Source: Candidatus Methanoperedens sp.
Lineage (GTDB): Archaea; Halobacteriota; Methanosarcinia; Methanosarcinales; Methanoperedenaceae
Assembly: GCA_012026835.1 (NCBI GenBank)
Contig: VEPN01000023.1
Location: 1 to 44,284 of the forward strand
Direction: 5' to 3'
DNA: 44,284 bases
Made by a program: the position numbers and the translations under genes
Part shown: positions 33,393 to 41,358 of the stretch, piece by piece
Layout: each line of letters starts with the position of its first letter
How positions within the stretch are numbered: the first letter of the stretch is position 1
The notes under the pieces: model-generated
Told to the model about the DNA's origin: nothing
Databases searched by the model: none
Seen by the model: only the letters and a program-made list of their open reading frames with translations

Positions 33393-33420
33393 ACCCGAAA
33401 GGCTGGGTATTCTTCACCCA
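33393..33420 (+). terminator. Overlapping hairpins after the trehalose gene
   Basis: ACCC (33393-33396) can pair with GGGT (33405-33408), while TGGGT (33404-33408) can instead pair with ACCCA (33416-33420). The two are mutually exclusive. The site is 30 bases after the trehalose gene stop and about 90 before the MFS gene. It may be a terminator or processing site; arms are short. Confidence 0.25.
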
Positions 33421-33506
33421 TTGATTCCGACCAATAAAGATTTAATGTCTTCCTTCTTATGTGATGGGCTGATAGGATCAAGCTTAGAGGTTTACTTTAA
33501 GATACG

Positions 33507-35012
33507 ATGCGGTTCGAAGTTAAAGACAAACTAACAGAAGAAGAAATAGAAAACGGTCTCAAAGGAGTTATAAAAGACGGACTGGCCAGTCAGGCATTGA
33601 CGACGCTGACTGGCGGCATATTCCTCGTGGCCTTTGCACTCGAGCTTGGAGCTTCGAATGTAATCATAGGACTTCTGGCCGCCATTCCCCCTTTAGCTCA
33701 GTTAATTCAGATTCCTTCGATATACTTGGTAGAAAAGTACAGGAACCGGTGTAAAATATCCGTGCTTGCATCTGCCCTGAGCAGGACATTCTGGCTGCCG
33801 ATTGCTCTAATCCCGTTTATATTCTCCCCCCAGGAGGGTCTGATATTCCTTGTTATAGCTGTGCTGCTTTATCTGATACTTGGCTCAGTTGGAGGATGCA
33901 GCTGGAACTCATGGATGTGCGACCTTGTGCCTATGGATAAACTGGGGCTTTTCTTCTCAAAGAGGATGTTCTATGCCACGGTGGTGGGCATTGTTCTGAG
34001 CATAGCCGCCGGGATTTATATTGATTACTGGAAAAAATTATTCCCAGGTTACGCGCTGCAGGGCTATTCTGTTCTTTTCTTCCTCGGATTCCTTGCAGGA
34101 ATGATAGGTGTTTACTACCTTTCCACTATACCTGAGCCGCGCATGATGCCGGTAAATGGAAAAATAGATTTTCTTAAATTGATCTTGCAGCCCCTCAGGG
34201 ATGCTAATTATAAACAGCTTATAATATTCCTGGGTTCATGGAATTTTGCTGTCAACCTGGCGGCTCCATTTTTCACTGTTTACATGCTCATGGTATTAAA
34301 AATGGACATATCGTCCATTGTTGCTCTCGCGATATTAAGCCAGGTAATGAATCTCTCATTTTTGCGTATATGGGGAAGGTTTTCAGACAAATTCAGCAAC
34401 AAATCCGTGCTTGCCGTGAGCGGACCCCTGTTCCTGATAAGTATCTTTGCATGGGCATTTATGACGACGGCTTCAAAGTATCAGTTAACTATCCCGCTGT
34501 TGATAGTCATACACATCTTTACGGGTATTTCCACTGCAGGAGTGTCGTTAGCCTCCGGAAATATCGGTCTTAAACTTGCACCAAAAGGACAGGCAACTGC
34601 ATATTTAGCTTCAAATAGTCTTGTTAACTCCTTTGCAGCAGGTAGTGCACCGATTTTAGGAGGCAGGTTTGCAGATTACTTAGCAGGGCAAAAACTTTTT
34701 TTTACGCTGACCTGGGCAAGCCCGACTAAAGAGCTGAATCTTCAAACACTATACTTTGAACACTGGGACTTTTTGTTCTTATTTGCGTTTTTCATTGGCC
34801 TCTATTCTCTCCATAGATTAGCTATGGTAAAAGAAAAAGGAGAGGTTGAAGAAAAAGTATTAGTCCATGAGTTTATTGTTGAGTTAAGGAACGGAATGAG
34901 AAACTTCTCTACCGCAGGCGGACTCCGTCAGCTGACAAAATTCCCTTATTCGATTGTTAGAAGCAATCTCGAAAAGCGAATACACAAAAAAAATAAAACC
35001 TTACCCGATTAG
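33507..35012 (+). CDS. Major facilitator superfamily (MFS) transporter
   Basis: A 501-residue membrane protein with about 12 predicted spans in two halves. The second span region ASNVIIGLLAAIPPLAQLIQIP, the loop RNRCKISV and the central gap before LRDANYKQLIIFLGSW fit the MFS fold; the half-way motif GRFSDKFSNKSVL resembles the family's loop signature. The N-terminus is a charged helix (EVKDKLTEEEIENGLKG). Substrate is unknown. It follows the trehalose gene after 143 bases on the same strand, so sugar or solute movement is possible but not shown. Its end faces the convergent reductase gene across a short tandem repeat. Confidence 0.82.
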   Translation: MRFEVKDKLTEEEIENGLKGVIKDGLASQALTTLTGGIFLVAFALELGASNVIIGLLAAIPPLAQLIQIPSIYLVEKYRNRCKISVLASALSRTFWLPIALIPFIFSPQEGLIFLVIAVLLYLILGSVGGCSWNSWMCDLVPMDKLGLFFSKRMFYATVVGIVLSIAAGIYIDYWKKLFPGYALQGYSVLFFLGFLAGMIGVYYLSTIPEPRMMPVNGKIDFLKLILQPLRDANYKQLIIFLGSWNFAVNLAAPFFTVYMLMVLKMDISSIVALAILSQVMNLSFLRIWGRFSDKFSNKSVLAVSGPLFLISIFAWAFMTTASKYQLTIPLLIVIHIFTGISTAGVSLASGNIGLKLAPKGQATAYLASNSLVNSFAAGSAPILGGRFADYLAGQKLFFTLTWASPTKELNLQTLYFEHWDFLFLFAFFIGLYSLHRLAMVKEKGEVEEKVLVHEFIVELRNGMRNFSTAGGLRQLTKFPYSIVRSNLEKRIHKKNKTLPD

Positions 35013-35020
35013 TGAGTCCC

Positions 35021-35065
35021 GGTACTAATCCCAGTACTAATCCCGGTACTAATCCCAGTACTCCC
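35021..35065. repeat. 12-bp tandem repeat between convergent genes
   Basis: GGTACTAATCCC and AGTACTAATCCC alternate for three full units (35021-35056), followed by a partial AGTACTCCC. The array starts 9 bases after the MFS stop and runs across the last codons of the convergent reductase gene, whose Trp-Asp-stop is encoded by one unit. Copy number could vary without much effect on the protein. Confidence 0.8.
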
Positions 35066-36122
35066 TGAAAGTGACCCATAACCCGGGCAGATGCTGCTGC
35101 AATATCTCATTATTCTGACAGCACTCCAGTTTTTTTCTTTTTTCAAGAGACCTTGAAAGCGGTCTTCCAAGCAGTTTTTTAATTTTGCTTTCATAACGCG
35201 GGAGGAGGGTCATATCATCATTTTCCAATGCCTCAACTATCGTCTTCCCCGCTATCTCACCTGCAAGCAGGGCATTATTGATGCCCGCGCCTGTGATGGG
35301 GTCTGCCATGCCTGCACTATCGCCCGCAAGGAGGACGTTCCCGAAGCAGAGTTTTTCCCTGAGCCCCCCGACAGGGAGGGCGCCTGTGATGTATTCAATT
35401 ATCCTGCTATCCGGCATCCTGCTATCCGGCGTCCTGCTATCCGGCATCCTTCCCCCCAGCCTGTCTGCAACACCGGATTGCCTGATAAAGCTCTCAAGGT
35501 ACATGCGCGGGGATTTCGTTCCTGTTACTCCGACACCCACTTTTGCAGAGTCCTTTCCTGCCGGGTAAATCCATGCATATCCCCCGGGTGCATAATCCGT
35601 ATTAAAAAAAATCTCCGCTGTATCGTGTAAAGGTTTTATTCCCTTCAAACGATACTGGGCGCAAACTGCGATTTTTTGCTTTTTTAATCCCAGAAACGAT
35701 GCTGTTCTTGAAAAAACCCCGTCTGCACCCACAATGATCTTTCCTTTTGCATCCCCGCCCCGGAATTTTACAGAACCTGGAACCAGTCCAGTCAAAGGTG
35801 CATCCCATTTGATCTGTGCTCCTGCATCATTTGCTTTCATAGCAAGCGACATATCGAATGAAGGCCTGTCCACAACGAATCCGTTAAGAACAAAGTCATG
35901 GAAAGATGAATCAGGAAGATACGTCCGCATCTTTGTTATTTTTGACTGTATAAAGTCGCCAGCCGGGATTTCCATATTGATGGTACTATTGATATACCCG
36001 GCGCACGGAGACCTGCACCTGCTGTTCTTCTCGAGGATGAGGGTACGATAACCCGCTTTTGCTACAGTTGCAGCCGTAACAGAGCCCGCCGGGCCAGCAC
36101 CAATAATGATAGCATCGTACAT
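35049..36122 (-). CDS. Geranylgeranyl reductase family FAD-dependent oxidoreductase
   Basis: A 357-residue flavoprotein. The FAD-binding fold begins YDAIIIGAGPAGSVTAATVA (dinucleotide motif GxGPAG), followed by LILEKNSRCRSPCAGYI with the family's Cys motif. The second FAD motif is LLAGDSAGMADPITGAGIN. Archaeal members saturate geranylgeranyl chains of membrane lipids or reduce related isoprenoids, though many paralogues have unknown substrates. I start at the ATG at 36122, which overlaps the lipoate ligase stop as TGATG. Around residues 225-242 it carries a repeated [MTI]PDSR unit encoded by a 15-base tandem repeat, unusual in this family. The last codons overlap another tandem repeat. Confidence 0.82.
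   Translation of the reverse strand: MYDAIIIGAGPAGSVTAATVAKAGYRTLILEKNSRCRSPCAGYINSTINMEIPAGDFIQSKITKMRTYLPDSSFHDFVLNGFVVDRPSFDMSLAMKANDAGAQIKWDAPLTGLVPGSVKFRGGDAKGKIIVGADGVFSRTASFLGLKKQKIAVCAQYRLKGIKPLHDTAEIFFNTDYAPGGYAWIYPAGKDSAKVGVGVTGTKSPRMYLESFIRQSGVADRLGGRMPDSRTPDSRMPDSRIIEYITGALPVGGLREKLCFGNVLLAGDSAGMADPITGAGINNALLAGEIAGKTIVEALENDDMTLLPRYESKIKKLLGRPLSRSLEKRKKLECCQNNEILQQHLPGLWVTFREYWD
35401..35445 (-). repeat. 15-bp in-frame tandem repeat inside the GGR-family gene
   Basis: ATCCTGCTATCCGGC occurs twice and then with one change (GTCCTGCTATCCGGC), giving three consecutive 15-base units and a partial fourth. On the minus strand they encode repeated Pro-Asp-Ser-Arg with Met, Thr or Ile between. 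Length changes would keep the reading frame. Confidence 0.85.
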
Positions 36123-36865
36123 CAGCGATATACCCACTCGGACGAGTAGTATTTTGGCAAAAGGCTCTCTGTAAGGGATTTTTCTTTCGGGCTAAGACCA
36201 GCGGATTTTAATCTTACATGGAACCGTTCTTCGAATTTCCCTTTCATGACAGCTCTCACTTCTTCCATGTCGCGCTGCTCACCAAGCTCCCTATCAAGCC
36301 ATGTGAGGCCTTCCCTGATAGATGCTATCTTTTTGTCAAGGAACTTCTCTTTTGGTATATTTGATATCCGAAGCATCTCCTCGATATCAAAATCAAGCAG
36401 CAACGTGCCGTTCTGGAGAAGTTTCCCTTCCCATCTTGTCTGGGCATTGCCCGAGATTTTCTTATTATCAACAACTACATCGTTTATGGGACGGAAAGCG
36501 GCGTTCAACCCGTAGTGAACAAGCGTATCTATAAGGACGCCGCATACCTGTTTATACGATTCGATGATATCAAGGGGGAAAAGGTCGTTGTCAATTGTCC
36601 CGACCACGCCGTAGTTTATCTGCCTGCAACGGTCGTCTGAAAAAGCGATACCACCGCCGCTAATTCTGCGCGTAATGGTATAATCTTTGCACTGGTCAAG
36701 GTTTAATTCGACGTCAGCTTTCTGGAAAAAACCGAGTATTATGGATTTTTTGGGAGTCCAGAAAAAGAATGTGTTACCTTCATCTCCTTTTAATATCGCC
36801 TCATCCATTGCCATCATATCGCGTATGTCCACAAGCCCGAAATCTATGAAGCGCCATTCTTCCAT
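36122..36865 (-). CDS. lplA: Lipoate-protein ligase A, catalytic domain
   Basis: A 247-residue protein of the biotin/lipoate ligase fold. TRRISGGGIAFSDDRCRQIN matches the RRxSGG substrate loop, and KKISGNAQTRWEGKLLQNGTLLLDFD contains the catalytic lysine region. It activates lipoate with ATP and attaches it to lipoyl domains. The C-terminal accessory domain of bacterial LplA is absent; a separate gene just upstream (36868-37221) supplies it, as in Thermoplasma LplA/LplB. The spacing to that gene is 2 bases, and the stop overlaps the reductase ATG. No lipoylated enzyme is encoded in the window. Confidence 0.88.
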   Translation of the reverse strand: MEEWRFIDFGLVDIRDMMAMDEAILKGDEGNTFFFWTPKKSIILGFFQKADVELNLDQCKDYTITRRISGGGIAFSDDRCRQINYGVVGTIDNDLFPLDIIESYKQVCGVLIDTLVHYGLNAAFRPINDVVVDNKKISGNAQTRWEGKLLQNGTLLLDFDIEEMLRISNIPKEKFLDKKIASIREGLTWLDRELGEQRDMEEVRAVMKGKFEERFHVRLKSAGLSPKEKSLTESLLPKYYSSEWVYR

Positions 36866-36867
36866 AT

Positions 36868-37221
36868 TTATCCCTCCAGGGCTTTCATTATCGATTCCGT
36901 GAAATCAGAAGGTGCCGTACCAGGCGACTGGATATTTTCAATCCTGTATGTTTCTTCTATATTCTTCTGTATTTCATCGCGAATCGCAGGGGTTCCCTTT
37001 AACTTATCAAGCATTTTAAATATCGCTTCTTCAGGAAATAAAAAGAAATCTCCGGATATCGTTATTTCTTTAATCTGCCCGGACTCTATCAATACAAATG
37101 ACCTGATAAGGCCGCCCTTTGATTTATGTATCCCTTTTTTCATACGACCTTGGAAAAATCTATGTTCTTTTGATAGTATATATTCATTTGCCTGTTCCTT
37201 AAATCCGACCTTAGCAATCAT
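36868..37221 (-). CDS. lplB: Lipoate-protein ligase accessory (C-terminal) subunit
   Basis: A 117-residue protein equal to the C-terminal accessory domain of lipoate ligase. It contains KSKGGLIRSFVLIESGQIKE and ITISGDFFLFPEEAI, the beta-sheet core of that domain, then a helical end. In the two-component ligases of archaea such as Thermoplasma this subunit is needed for adenylation of lipoate. It precedes lplA by 2 bases. The start is shared with a promoter region divergent from the CBS protein gene, 63 bases away. Confidence 0.82.
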   Translation of the reverse strand: MIAKVGFKEQANEYILSKEHRFFQGRMKKGIHKSKGGLIRSFVLIESGQIKEITISGDFFLFPEEAIFKMLDKLKGTPAIRDEIQKNIEETYRIENIQSPGTAPSDFTESIMKALEG

Positions 37222-37284
37222 TTTTTCATGTCCCGAAATCTATATGATTCAGTCAATCCATATTGACATAAAGGGAGTGATTAC

Positions 37285-37713
37285 ATGAAAGTTAGTGAAA
37301 GAATGACAGATAAACCGGTCACGGTAGACATCTCAGCTACAGCCAGGGAAGCCGCTAAGATTATGAAAGAGAAAAATATAGGGACTGTCCTCGTTACAGA
37401 AGGCGATCGCCTTAAGGGCATTGTGACTGACAGGCAGATTGCCACCAAGGTAATAGCAGCAGGAAAGGACCCTGAGAAGACCAAGGTCAGTGAGTTCATG
37501 ACCGAGGATCCTGTTACAGCCAGCCCTGATATGGTAATATGCGACGCCACAGAAATCATAGGGGAAAATGGTTTCAGGAGAGTACCTGTCGTAGAGAACG
37601 AAAGGCTTGTAGGGATATTATCGGCAGCTGATGTCGCTATGCATGCAAGGACATGCAATGCATGTATGGAGAATTTATTCAGCGAGACTGAAAAAGCAGT
37701 TACTGAAGTCTGA
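37285..37713 (+). CDS. Paired CBS domain protein
   Basis: A 142-residue protein made of two CBS domains: VSERMTDKPVTVDISATARE with GTVLVTEGDRLKGIVTDRQI, and VSEFMTEDPVTASPDMVICD with RRVPVVENERLVGILSAADV. Such pairs bind adenosine nucleotides or SAM and regulate partner proteins. The tail has CNACMENLF, a Cys-x2-Cys pair that is not part of the CBS fold. GGGAGTGA lies 5 bases before the ATG. No fused effector is present, and the partner is unknown. Confidence 0.88.
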   Translation: MKVSERMTDKPVTVDISATAREAAKIMKEKNIGTVLVTEGDRLKGIVTDRQIATKVIAAGKDPEKTKVSEFMTEDPVTASPDMVICDATEIIGENGFRRVPVVENERLVGILSAADVAMHARTCNACMENLFSETEKAVTEV

Positions 37714-37770
37714 GAAATCAAAAGGATACCTCTCCCTCAAAATGTTTCCACAGTAGTTTACACTGTAAGG

Positions 37771-37807
37771 TACACGCAAGATATACGCAAGATGATATAC
37801 GCAAGAT
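37771..37807 (+). repeat. Three 11-bp direct repeats
   Basis: ACACGCAAGAT (37772-37782), ATACGCAAGAT (37783-37793) and ATACGCAAGAT (37797-37807) follow one another just before a strong hairpin and about 130 bases before the TIM-barrel gene. They may be protein-binding sites or simple slippage. Confidence 0.65.
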
Positions 37808-37811
37808 ATAT

Positions 37812-37849
37812 TTCCCGTTCAGTATAGAAAGCGATATACTGAATGGGAA
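37812..37849 (+). ncRNA. Strong hairpin between CBS and TIM-barrel genes
   Basis: Arms TTCCCGTTCAGTATA and TATACTGAATGGGAA pair over 15 positions with a single G-U pair and an 8-base loop GAAAGCGA. The element lies about 100 bases after the CBS gene stop and 88 before the chosen TIM-barrel start, right after the three direct repeats. It could be a terminator, an mRNA leader structure or an operator. No long T-run follows, so a simple terminator is less certain. Confidence 0.55.
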
Positions 37850-37936
37850 CACTGATACCCCTGAAGAGACAACTGCATAATGCAGCAGACCTTAGAACCC
37901 TTTATCCTCTTAAGGAGTATGTCAGACAGGTGGAAC

Positions 37937-38749
37937 ATGATAATCGGCGCATCATCTTTTGCAGGGAACATCCATGAGTTAAAGAACGAGGTTAAATCCA
38001 TCGAATTATATATCCCAAAACTGGGAGTTTACAAAGGGACAAAGTTGATAAAAGCCAGTATCAAAAAACTAAAGGATACGCTATCAGCATATGAATTGAC
38101 TACAACTATCCATGCCCCTTATTTCAGTGATTCCCCCAATTATCCTCATGAACTGGTGGTTGACACCGCACGGATGGATGATACCCAGAAAAGACTCATT
38201 GAAGAAAGCATAATGATAGCCGATGCCCTTGATTCAGGCATTGTGGTTATCCACCCAGGAAGGATTAACACTGACCGCAGGAAGTCTTTTGAGGATATGA
38301 CATCGGGTTTATCTGATATATCAGGATTTGCAGAAGACAGGAATGTGATGCTGGGGCTTGAAAATAAAGAAGGGACAGACCCCTGCAACCTGTGCTGTTC
38401 TGCCTCTGAATTAATAGAGGCCATAGAACAGATAGACTCAACGAATCTGGGAGCCACGTTTGATATCGGCCATGCCAATCTTACATGCAATGGTGACCCT
38501 TCAAGACTCCGGGATTTTGCCCGTATAATCAGGGAATATGTGGTTCATGTCCATGTTCATGATAATAACGGTATACTAACTGAAAAATACTGGGGAGATA
38601 CTCATGGTGCTCCCGGAACAGGAAATATTGATTTCTCTATTATGGAAGAACTTGATTTCAATGGTATCTATAATCTTGAAGTGTTCTCGGTAGAGGATAT
38701 CAGGAAAGGCAAGAAAGTGCTTGAGGGAATTAATAAAAACAAAAAATAA
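37937..38749 (+). CDS. Xylose isomerase-like TIM-barrel protein (sugar phosphate isomerase/epimerase)
   Basis: A protein of about 270 residues in the AP-endonuclease-2/xylose-isomerase-like superfamily. Metal-site segments are visible in order: TTIHAPYFSD, VVIHPGR, LGLENKEG, ATFDIGHANL, VHVHVHDNNG and GAPGTGNIDF. Archaeal members are usually annotated as sugar phosphate isomerases or epimerases, or endonuclease IV-like proteins; the exact reaction is unknown. I prefer the ATG at 37937 (MIIGASSFAG, with AGGTGG just upstream), since the family begins there. Longer frames from 37880 or 37919 are possible. It faces the convergent LysRS gene 5 bases on. Confidence 0.75.
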   Translation: MIIGASSFAGNIHELKNEVKSIELYIPKLGVYKGTKLIKASIKKLKDTLSAYELTTTIHAPYFSDSPNYPHELVVDTARMDDTQKRLIEESIMIADALDSGIVVIHPGRINTDRRKSFEDMTSGLSDISGFAEDRNVMLGLENKEGTDPCNLCCSASELIEAIEQIDSTNLGATFDIGHANLTCNGDPSRLRDFARIIREYVVHVHVHDNNGILTEKYWGDTHGAPGTGNIDFSIMEELDFNGIYNLEVFSVEDIRKGKKVLEGINKNKK

Positions 38750-38754
38750 AAGAC

Positions 38755-40263
38755 CTACTTGCTCGCTTCTTTAAACCTTTTTACCACGAAATCCTTTTCA
38801 AGCGACGCCAGGAAGTGTCCCGCGCGCGGGCCTGATTTGAGACCGAGGAGCGCCAGATATACAGTCTCGAAAACCTTTTTCCCGTCAAGCCCGGTTTCTT
38901 CTGCGACTTTATACATATTATCGTGGATTTCCTGGCCGCTCATGCCGTGCTCAAGTTCATCAGCGAGTATGGCAAGTGCCAGTTTCTGTTCCTTCGTGAA
39001 ACTTTTCACATGAGGCGGAAGTGTTTCCTGTACCTTGAACTTCACGAACAGGGGTGCATATTTATCAAGCCAGTTCCTTGCATTGTTTGCCCTCTGCCTG
39101 ATAGCTGCCATGTCCGAAGTATCGTAACTTGTACGCTTTAAAACTGTAAGCAGGTAATCAAAACCCCGCTCATCCGCTATCTGCACTGCAGTAACCATGT
39201 GCCTGAATGGGATATCAGAAGGTTTTGTGCCTTCGGTACTTGAAAGCTGGTATGCCCGCTTATCACCTTCCACCCTGTCGTATTCATCAATAAGATTTAG
39301 CAGTGAAAGTCCCGGGTCAAATTCAATGTGTTTTTCAGGTTTCTGCCTGATTATCAGGTATCGCAGGACTTCAGGCGGCACTATTTCAAGCATCTCGTTT
39401 ATTGAGATTGCAAGACCAGTGGATGAATGCATCGCCCCTTTACCTTTTAGCATTATCCATTCATATACTATCGGATATGGCGGCTCGTAATCATATATCT
39501 CGCGGCTTATCCTTTTTCCTGTATCGTAAGAACCGCCTGCCGTAGCATGGTCTTTGCCGAAAGGTTCAACAGTCGTGCCAAATATCGGCCACCGTGCCGG
39601 CCAGTCAACGCGCCAGGTGAGCTTTCCCCCCCCTTTCATGGAAACAGTACCCTCTGAGCCGCATTTACAGACATAATCGATGGTCTCTCTCTCGATGTCA
39701 AAACCAGTAACTTTAGTAGAATTCAGCCTGCTGCAGTCGTTACAGATGGGATTGAAAGGGCTCCATCCGGCTTCAAGTTCCCTGCCGGATACCTCTGAAA
39801 GTATGTTTGCTATTGCATCCCTGTTGATGAGGGCCTTTTTAATGGCTTCTACATATTTCCCTTCTTTATAGAGTTCATCTGCCCTGTAAACCGTCGGCTT
39901 GATACCCAGAATGTGCAGCGCTTCAATGAAAGGCAACAGGAAATGTTCTGAATAGCTCTTATGGCTGCCGCACGGACACGGGATGCTGGATAAGGGTTTC
40001 CCTACATGGTTCTCATAATCTTTAGAGAGGAAAGGATATACTTTGCGCAGAGGATCGTATGTATCCGCGATGTATATGAGGCGGACATCGGCGCCCTTAT
40101 CTTTGAGGGCCTTATAGATAGCATCTGCTGTCACCACTTCTCTCATGTTGCCAATATGTATTGCTCCAGATGGCGTAATTCCTGAAGCTACCGTGTGTTT
40201 TTTCCCGCGTGCAAGCGCATTTTCGGCAATAACGTCTGCCCAGTGTATTGTCTCTTGGTTCAT
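38755..40263 (-). CDS. lysS: Lysyl-tRNA synthetase, class I
   Basis: A 502-residue class I aminoacyl-tRNA synthetase of the archaeal LysRS-I type. [20 protein letters not shown] contains the HIGN signature (36-39); [13 protein letters not shown] corresponds to the KMSKS loop. Zinc-binding-like CPCGSH and CNDC with CKCG are present. It charges tRNA-Lys. I start at the ATG at 40263 with AGGAG just upstream, because alignment begins at [10 protein letters not shown]; an upstream in-frame ATG at 40308 would add 15 unrelated residues. Divergent from coaD across 67 bases. Confidence 0.93.
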   Translation of the reverse strand: MNQETIHWADVIAENALARGKKHTVASGITPSGAIHIGNMREVVTADAIYKALKDKGADVRLIYIADTYDPLRKVYPFLSKDYENHVGKPLSSIPCPCGSHKSYSEHFLLPFIEALHILGIKPTVYRADELYKEGKYVEAIKKALINRDAIANILSEVSGRELEAGWSPFNPICNDCSRLNSTKVTGFDIERETIDYVCKCGSEGTVSMKGGGKLTWRVDWPARWPIFGTTVEPFGKDHATAGGSYDTGKRISREIYDYEPPYPIVYEWIMLKGKGAMHSSTGLAISINEMLEIVPPEVLRYLIIRQKPEKHIEFDPGLSLLNLIDEYDRVEGDKRAYQLSSTEGTKPSDIPFRHMVTAVQIADERGFDYLLTVLKRTSYDTSDMAAIRQRANNARNWLDKYAPLFVKFKVQETLPPHVKSFTKEQKLALAILADELEHGMSGQEIHDNMYKVAEETGLDGKKVFETVYLALLGLKSGPRAGHFLASLEKDFVVKRFKEASK

Positions 40264-40330
40264 TGCTCCTAAAATCGCACAGGAAATATTAAAAGATACT
40301 CTTATCATTTAACCGCACAATCCAGGTACT

Positions 40331-40786
40331 ATGGCATACGTAGCTGTTGGAGGAACTTTTGATCCCATGCACGATGGTCATAAAGCCCTGTTGAGGAGAG
40401 CCTGCGAGCTTGGACGCAACGGTAAACTGCTAATCGGGCTGACATCTGATGAAATGGTAAAAAACAAGACCCATGAAGTGCGGGATTTTCAGACACGCTA
40501 CAAAGAGATGATGAAATTTATGCGTGCCCAGGGAATAAACCATGTGATCGTCAGGCTGGATGATCCTTATGGTCCTACCATAAGTGATGATTTTGATTAC
40601 ATAGTTGTGTCACCTGAGACGCATCCAATGGCTTTGAAAATAAATAAGATAAGAGAAGAAAAAGGCCGGTGCCCGATAAAAATTGTTCTTGTTGATTATA
40701 TTCTAGCAGACGACGGATTGCCTATATCCAGCACACGGATTGCAAAAGGGGAGATAGACGAGCACGGAAAAGTCTTAAAAAAATAA
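40331..40786 (+). CDS. coaD: Phosphopantetheine adenylyltransferase, archaeal type
   Basis: A 151-residue nucleotidyltransferase. The N-terminal VAVGGTFDPMHDGHKALL has the TFD...HxGH nucleotide site, LLIGLTSDEMV is the next strand-loop, and SSTRIAKGEID contains the second signature. It transfers AMP to 4'-phosphopantetheine, the fourth step of coenzyme A synthesis. Archaeal CoaD is eukaryote-like and about this length. CAGG lies a few bases before the ATG. CoA supply matters to the PHA pathway but linkage here is not shown. Confidence 0.9.
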   Translation: MAYVAVGGTFDPMHDGHKALLRRACELGRNGKLLIGLTSDEMVKNKTHEVRDFQTRYKEMMKFMRAQGINHVIVRLDDPYGPTISDDFDYIVVSPETHPMALKINKIREEKGRCPIKIVLVDYILADDGLPISSTRIAKGEIDEHGKVLKK

Positions 40787-40804
40787 AAAATCTAAAAAAA
40801 GAAC

Positions 40805-41095
40805 TTAAATCTTTTCCAGCGTCTCGATCCCGACCTTCTTTACGAAGGGCTTATTGATCTTATCTGGCATCCATGCCGGTTTGTTCTTGGGAGCTGAGAT
40901 CATTTCTTTCCAGCCATTGAATATGTGTACCTTCTTTGTTCCACGTTCTCTCAGTCTTATCTCAACTGGTTTATTCTTAGTTCCCCCGATGCGGTTTGCC
41001 GCCTTGAGTGCTGCCTGGCGCGGCTGACGCCCTGTGAATACACCATCTTCTGTTCCGTTCTTACTTCTTAAAATAAAATTTTTGATTTCTGACAT
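40805..41095 (-). CDS. MC1-family chromosomal DNA-binding protein
   Basis: A 96-residue basic protein. NFILRSKNGTEDGVFTGRQP, then RQAALKAANR, IRLRERGTKKVHIFNGWKEM and PAWMPDKINKPFVKK match methanogen chromosomal protein MC1 throughout its length. MC1 is a monomeric architectural protein that bends DNA and is found mainly in Methanosarcinales and haloarchaea. AAGGAG lies about 12 bases before the ATG, and a dyad at 41142-41159 overlaps its TATA-like element. Confidence 0.95.
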   Translation of the reverse strand: MSEIKNFILRSKNGTEDGVFTGRQPRQAALKAANRIGGTKNKPVEIRLRERGTKKVHIFNGWKEMISAPKNKPAWMPDKINKPFVKKVGIETLEKI

Positions 41096-41141
41096 ATTGT
41101 GTTGCTCTCCTTGCAGCCTTCAGATGCTACAGGGACTACCA

Positions 41142-41159
41142 TATACATTATCATGTATA
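41142..41159 (-). promoter_or_regulatory. Inverted repeat at the MC1 promoter
   Basis: TATACAT and ATGTATA are perfect 7-base arms around TATC. The minus-strand TATA-like GTTTTATACATG overlaps it, 46-70 bases upstream of the MC1 start codon. A dyad at this place could be an operator, including for MC1 itself. The remaining bases up to 41358 are AT-rich and include CTTATATAAT (41327-41336), about 25-30 bases before the pilin-like operon ATG, suggesting a leaderless transcript there. Confidence 0.4.
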
Positions 41160-41358
41160 AAACTTATTAGCATGATATAGCATAAAATACATACTAAGAT
41201 ATGTAATTGAATATCTGTACAGGTTCCAAGCATGGTTGTCAGGGATGTAATTATCAGTCCAAAAAATGCCCTATTTCTTATAATGCTGGATGCAATTTTG
41301 ATACTGGCCCCTATCGTTTCATAATGCTTATATAATACATAACATACGTAGGCGTAAA

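Noticed and set aside
33393-33420. End of an IS200/IS605-type element or MITE
   Set aside because: A small hairpin near TTCACC recalls such ends, but no transposase, matching second end or target duplication is seen.
35021-35445. Tandem repeats as a sign of a Borg-type extrachromosomal element of Methanoperedens
   Set aside because: The window has genes on both strands and core functions (LysRS, CoaD, MC1, PHA synthesis). Only one gene shows such repeats, so it reads as chromosome.
37771-37849. CRISPR-like array
   Set aside because: Three 11-base repeats with spacers of 0-3 bases and no cas genes do not make a CRISPR array.
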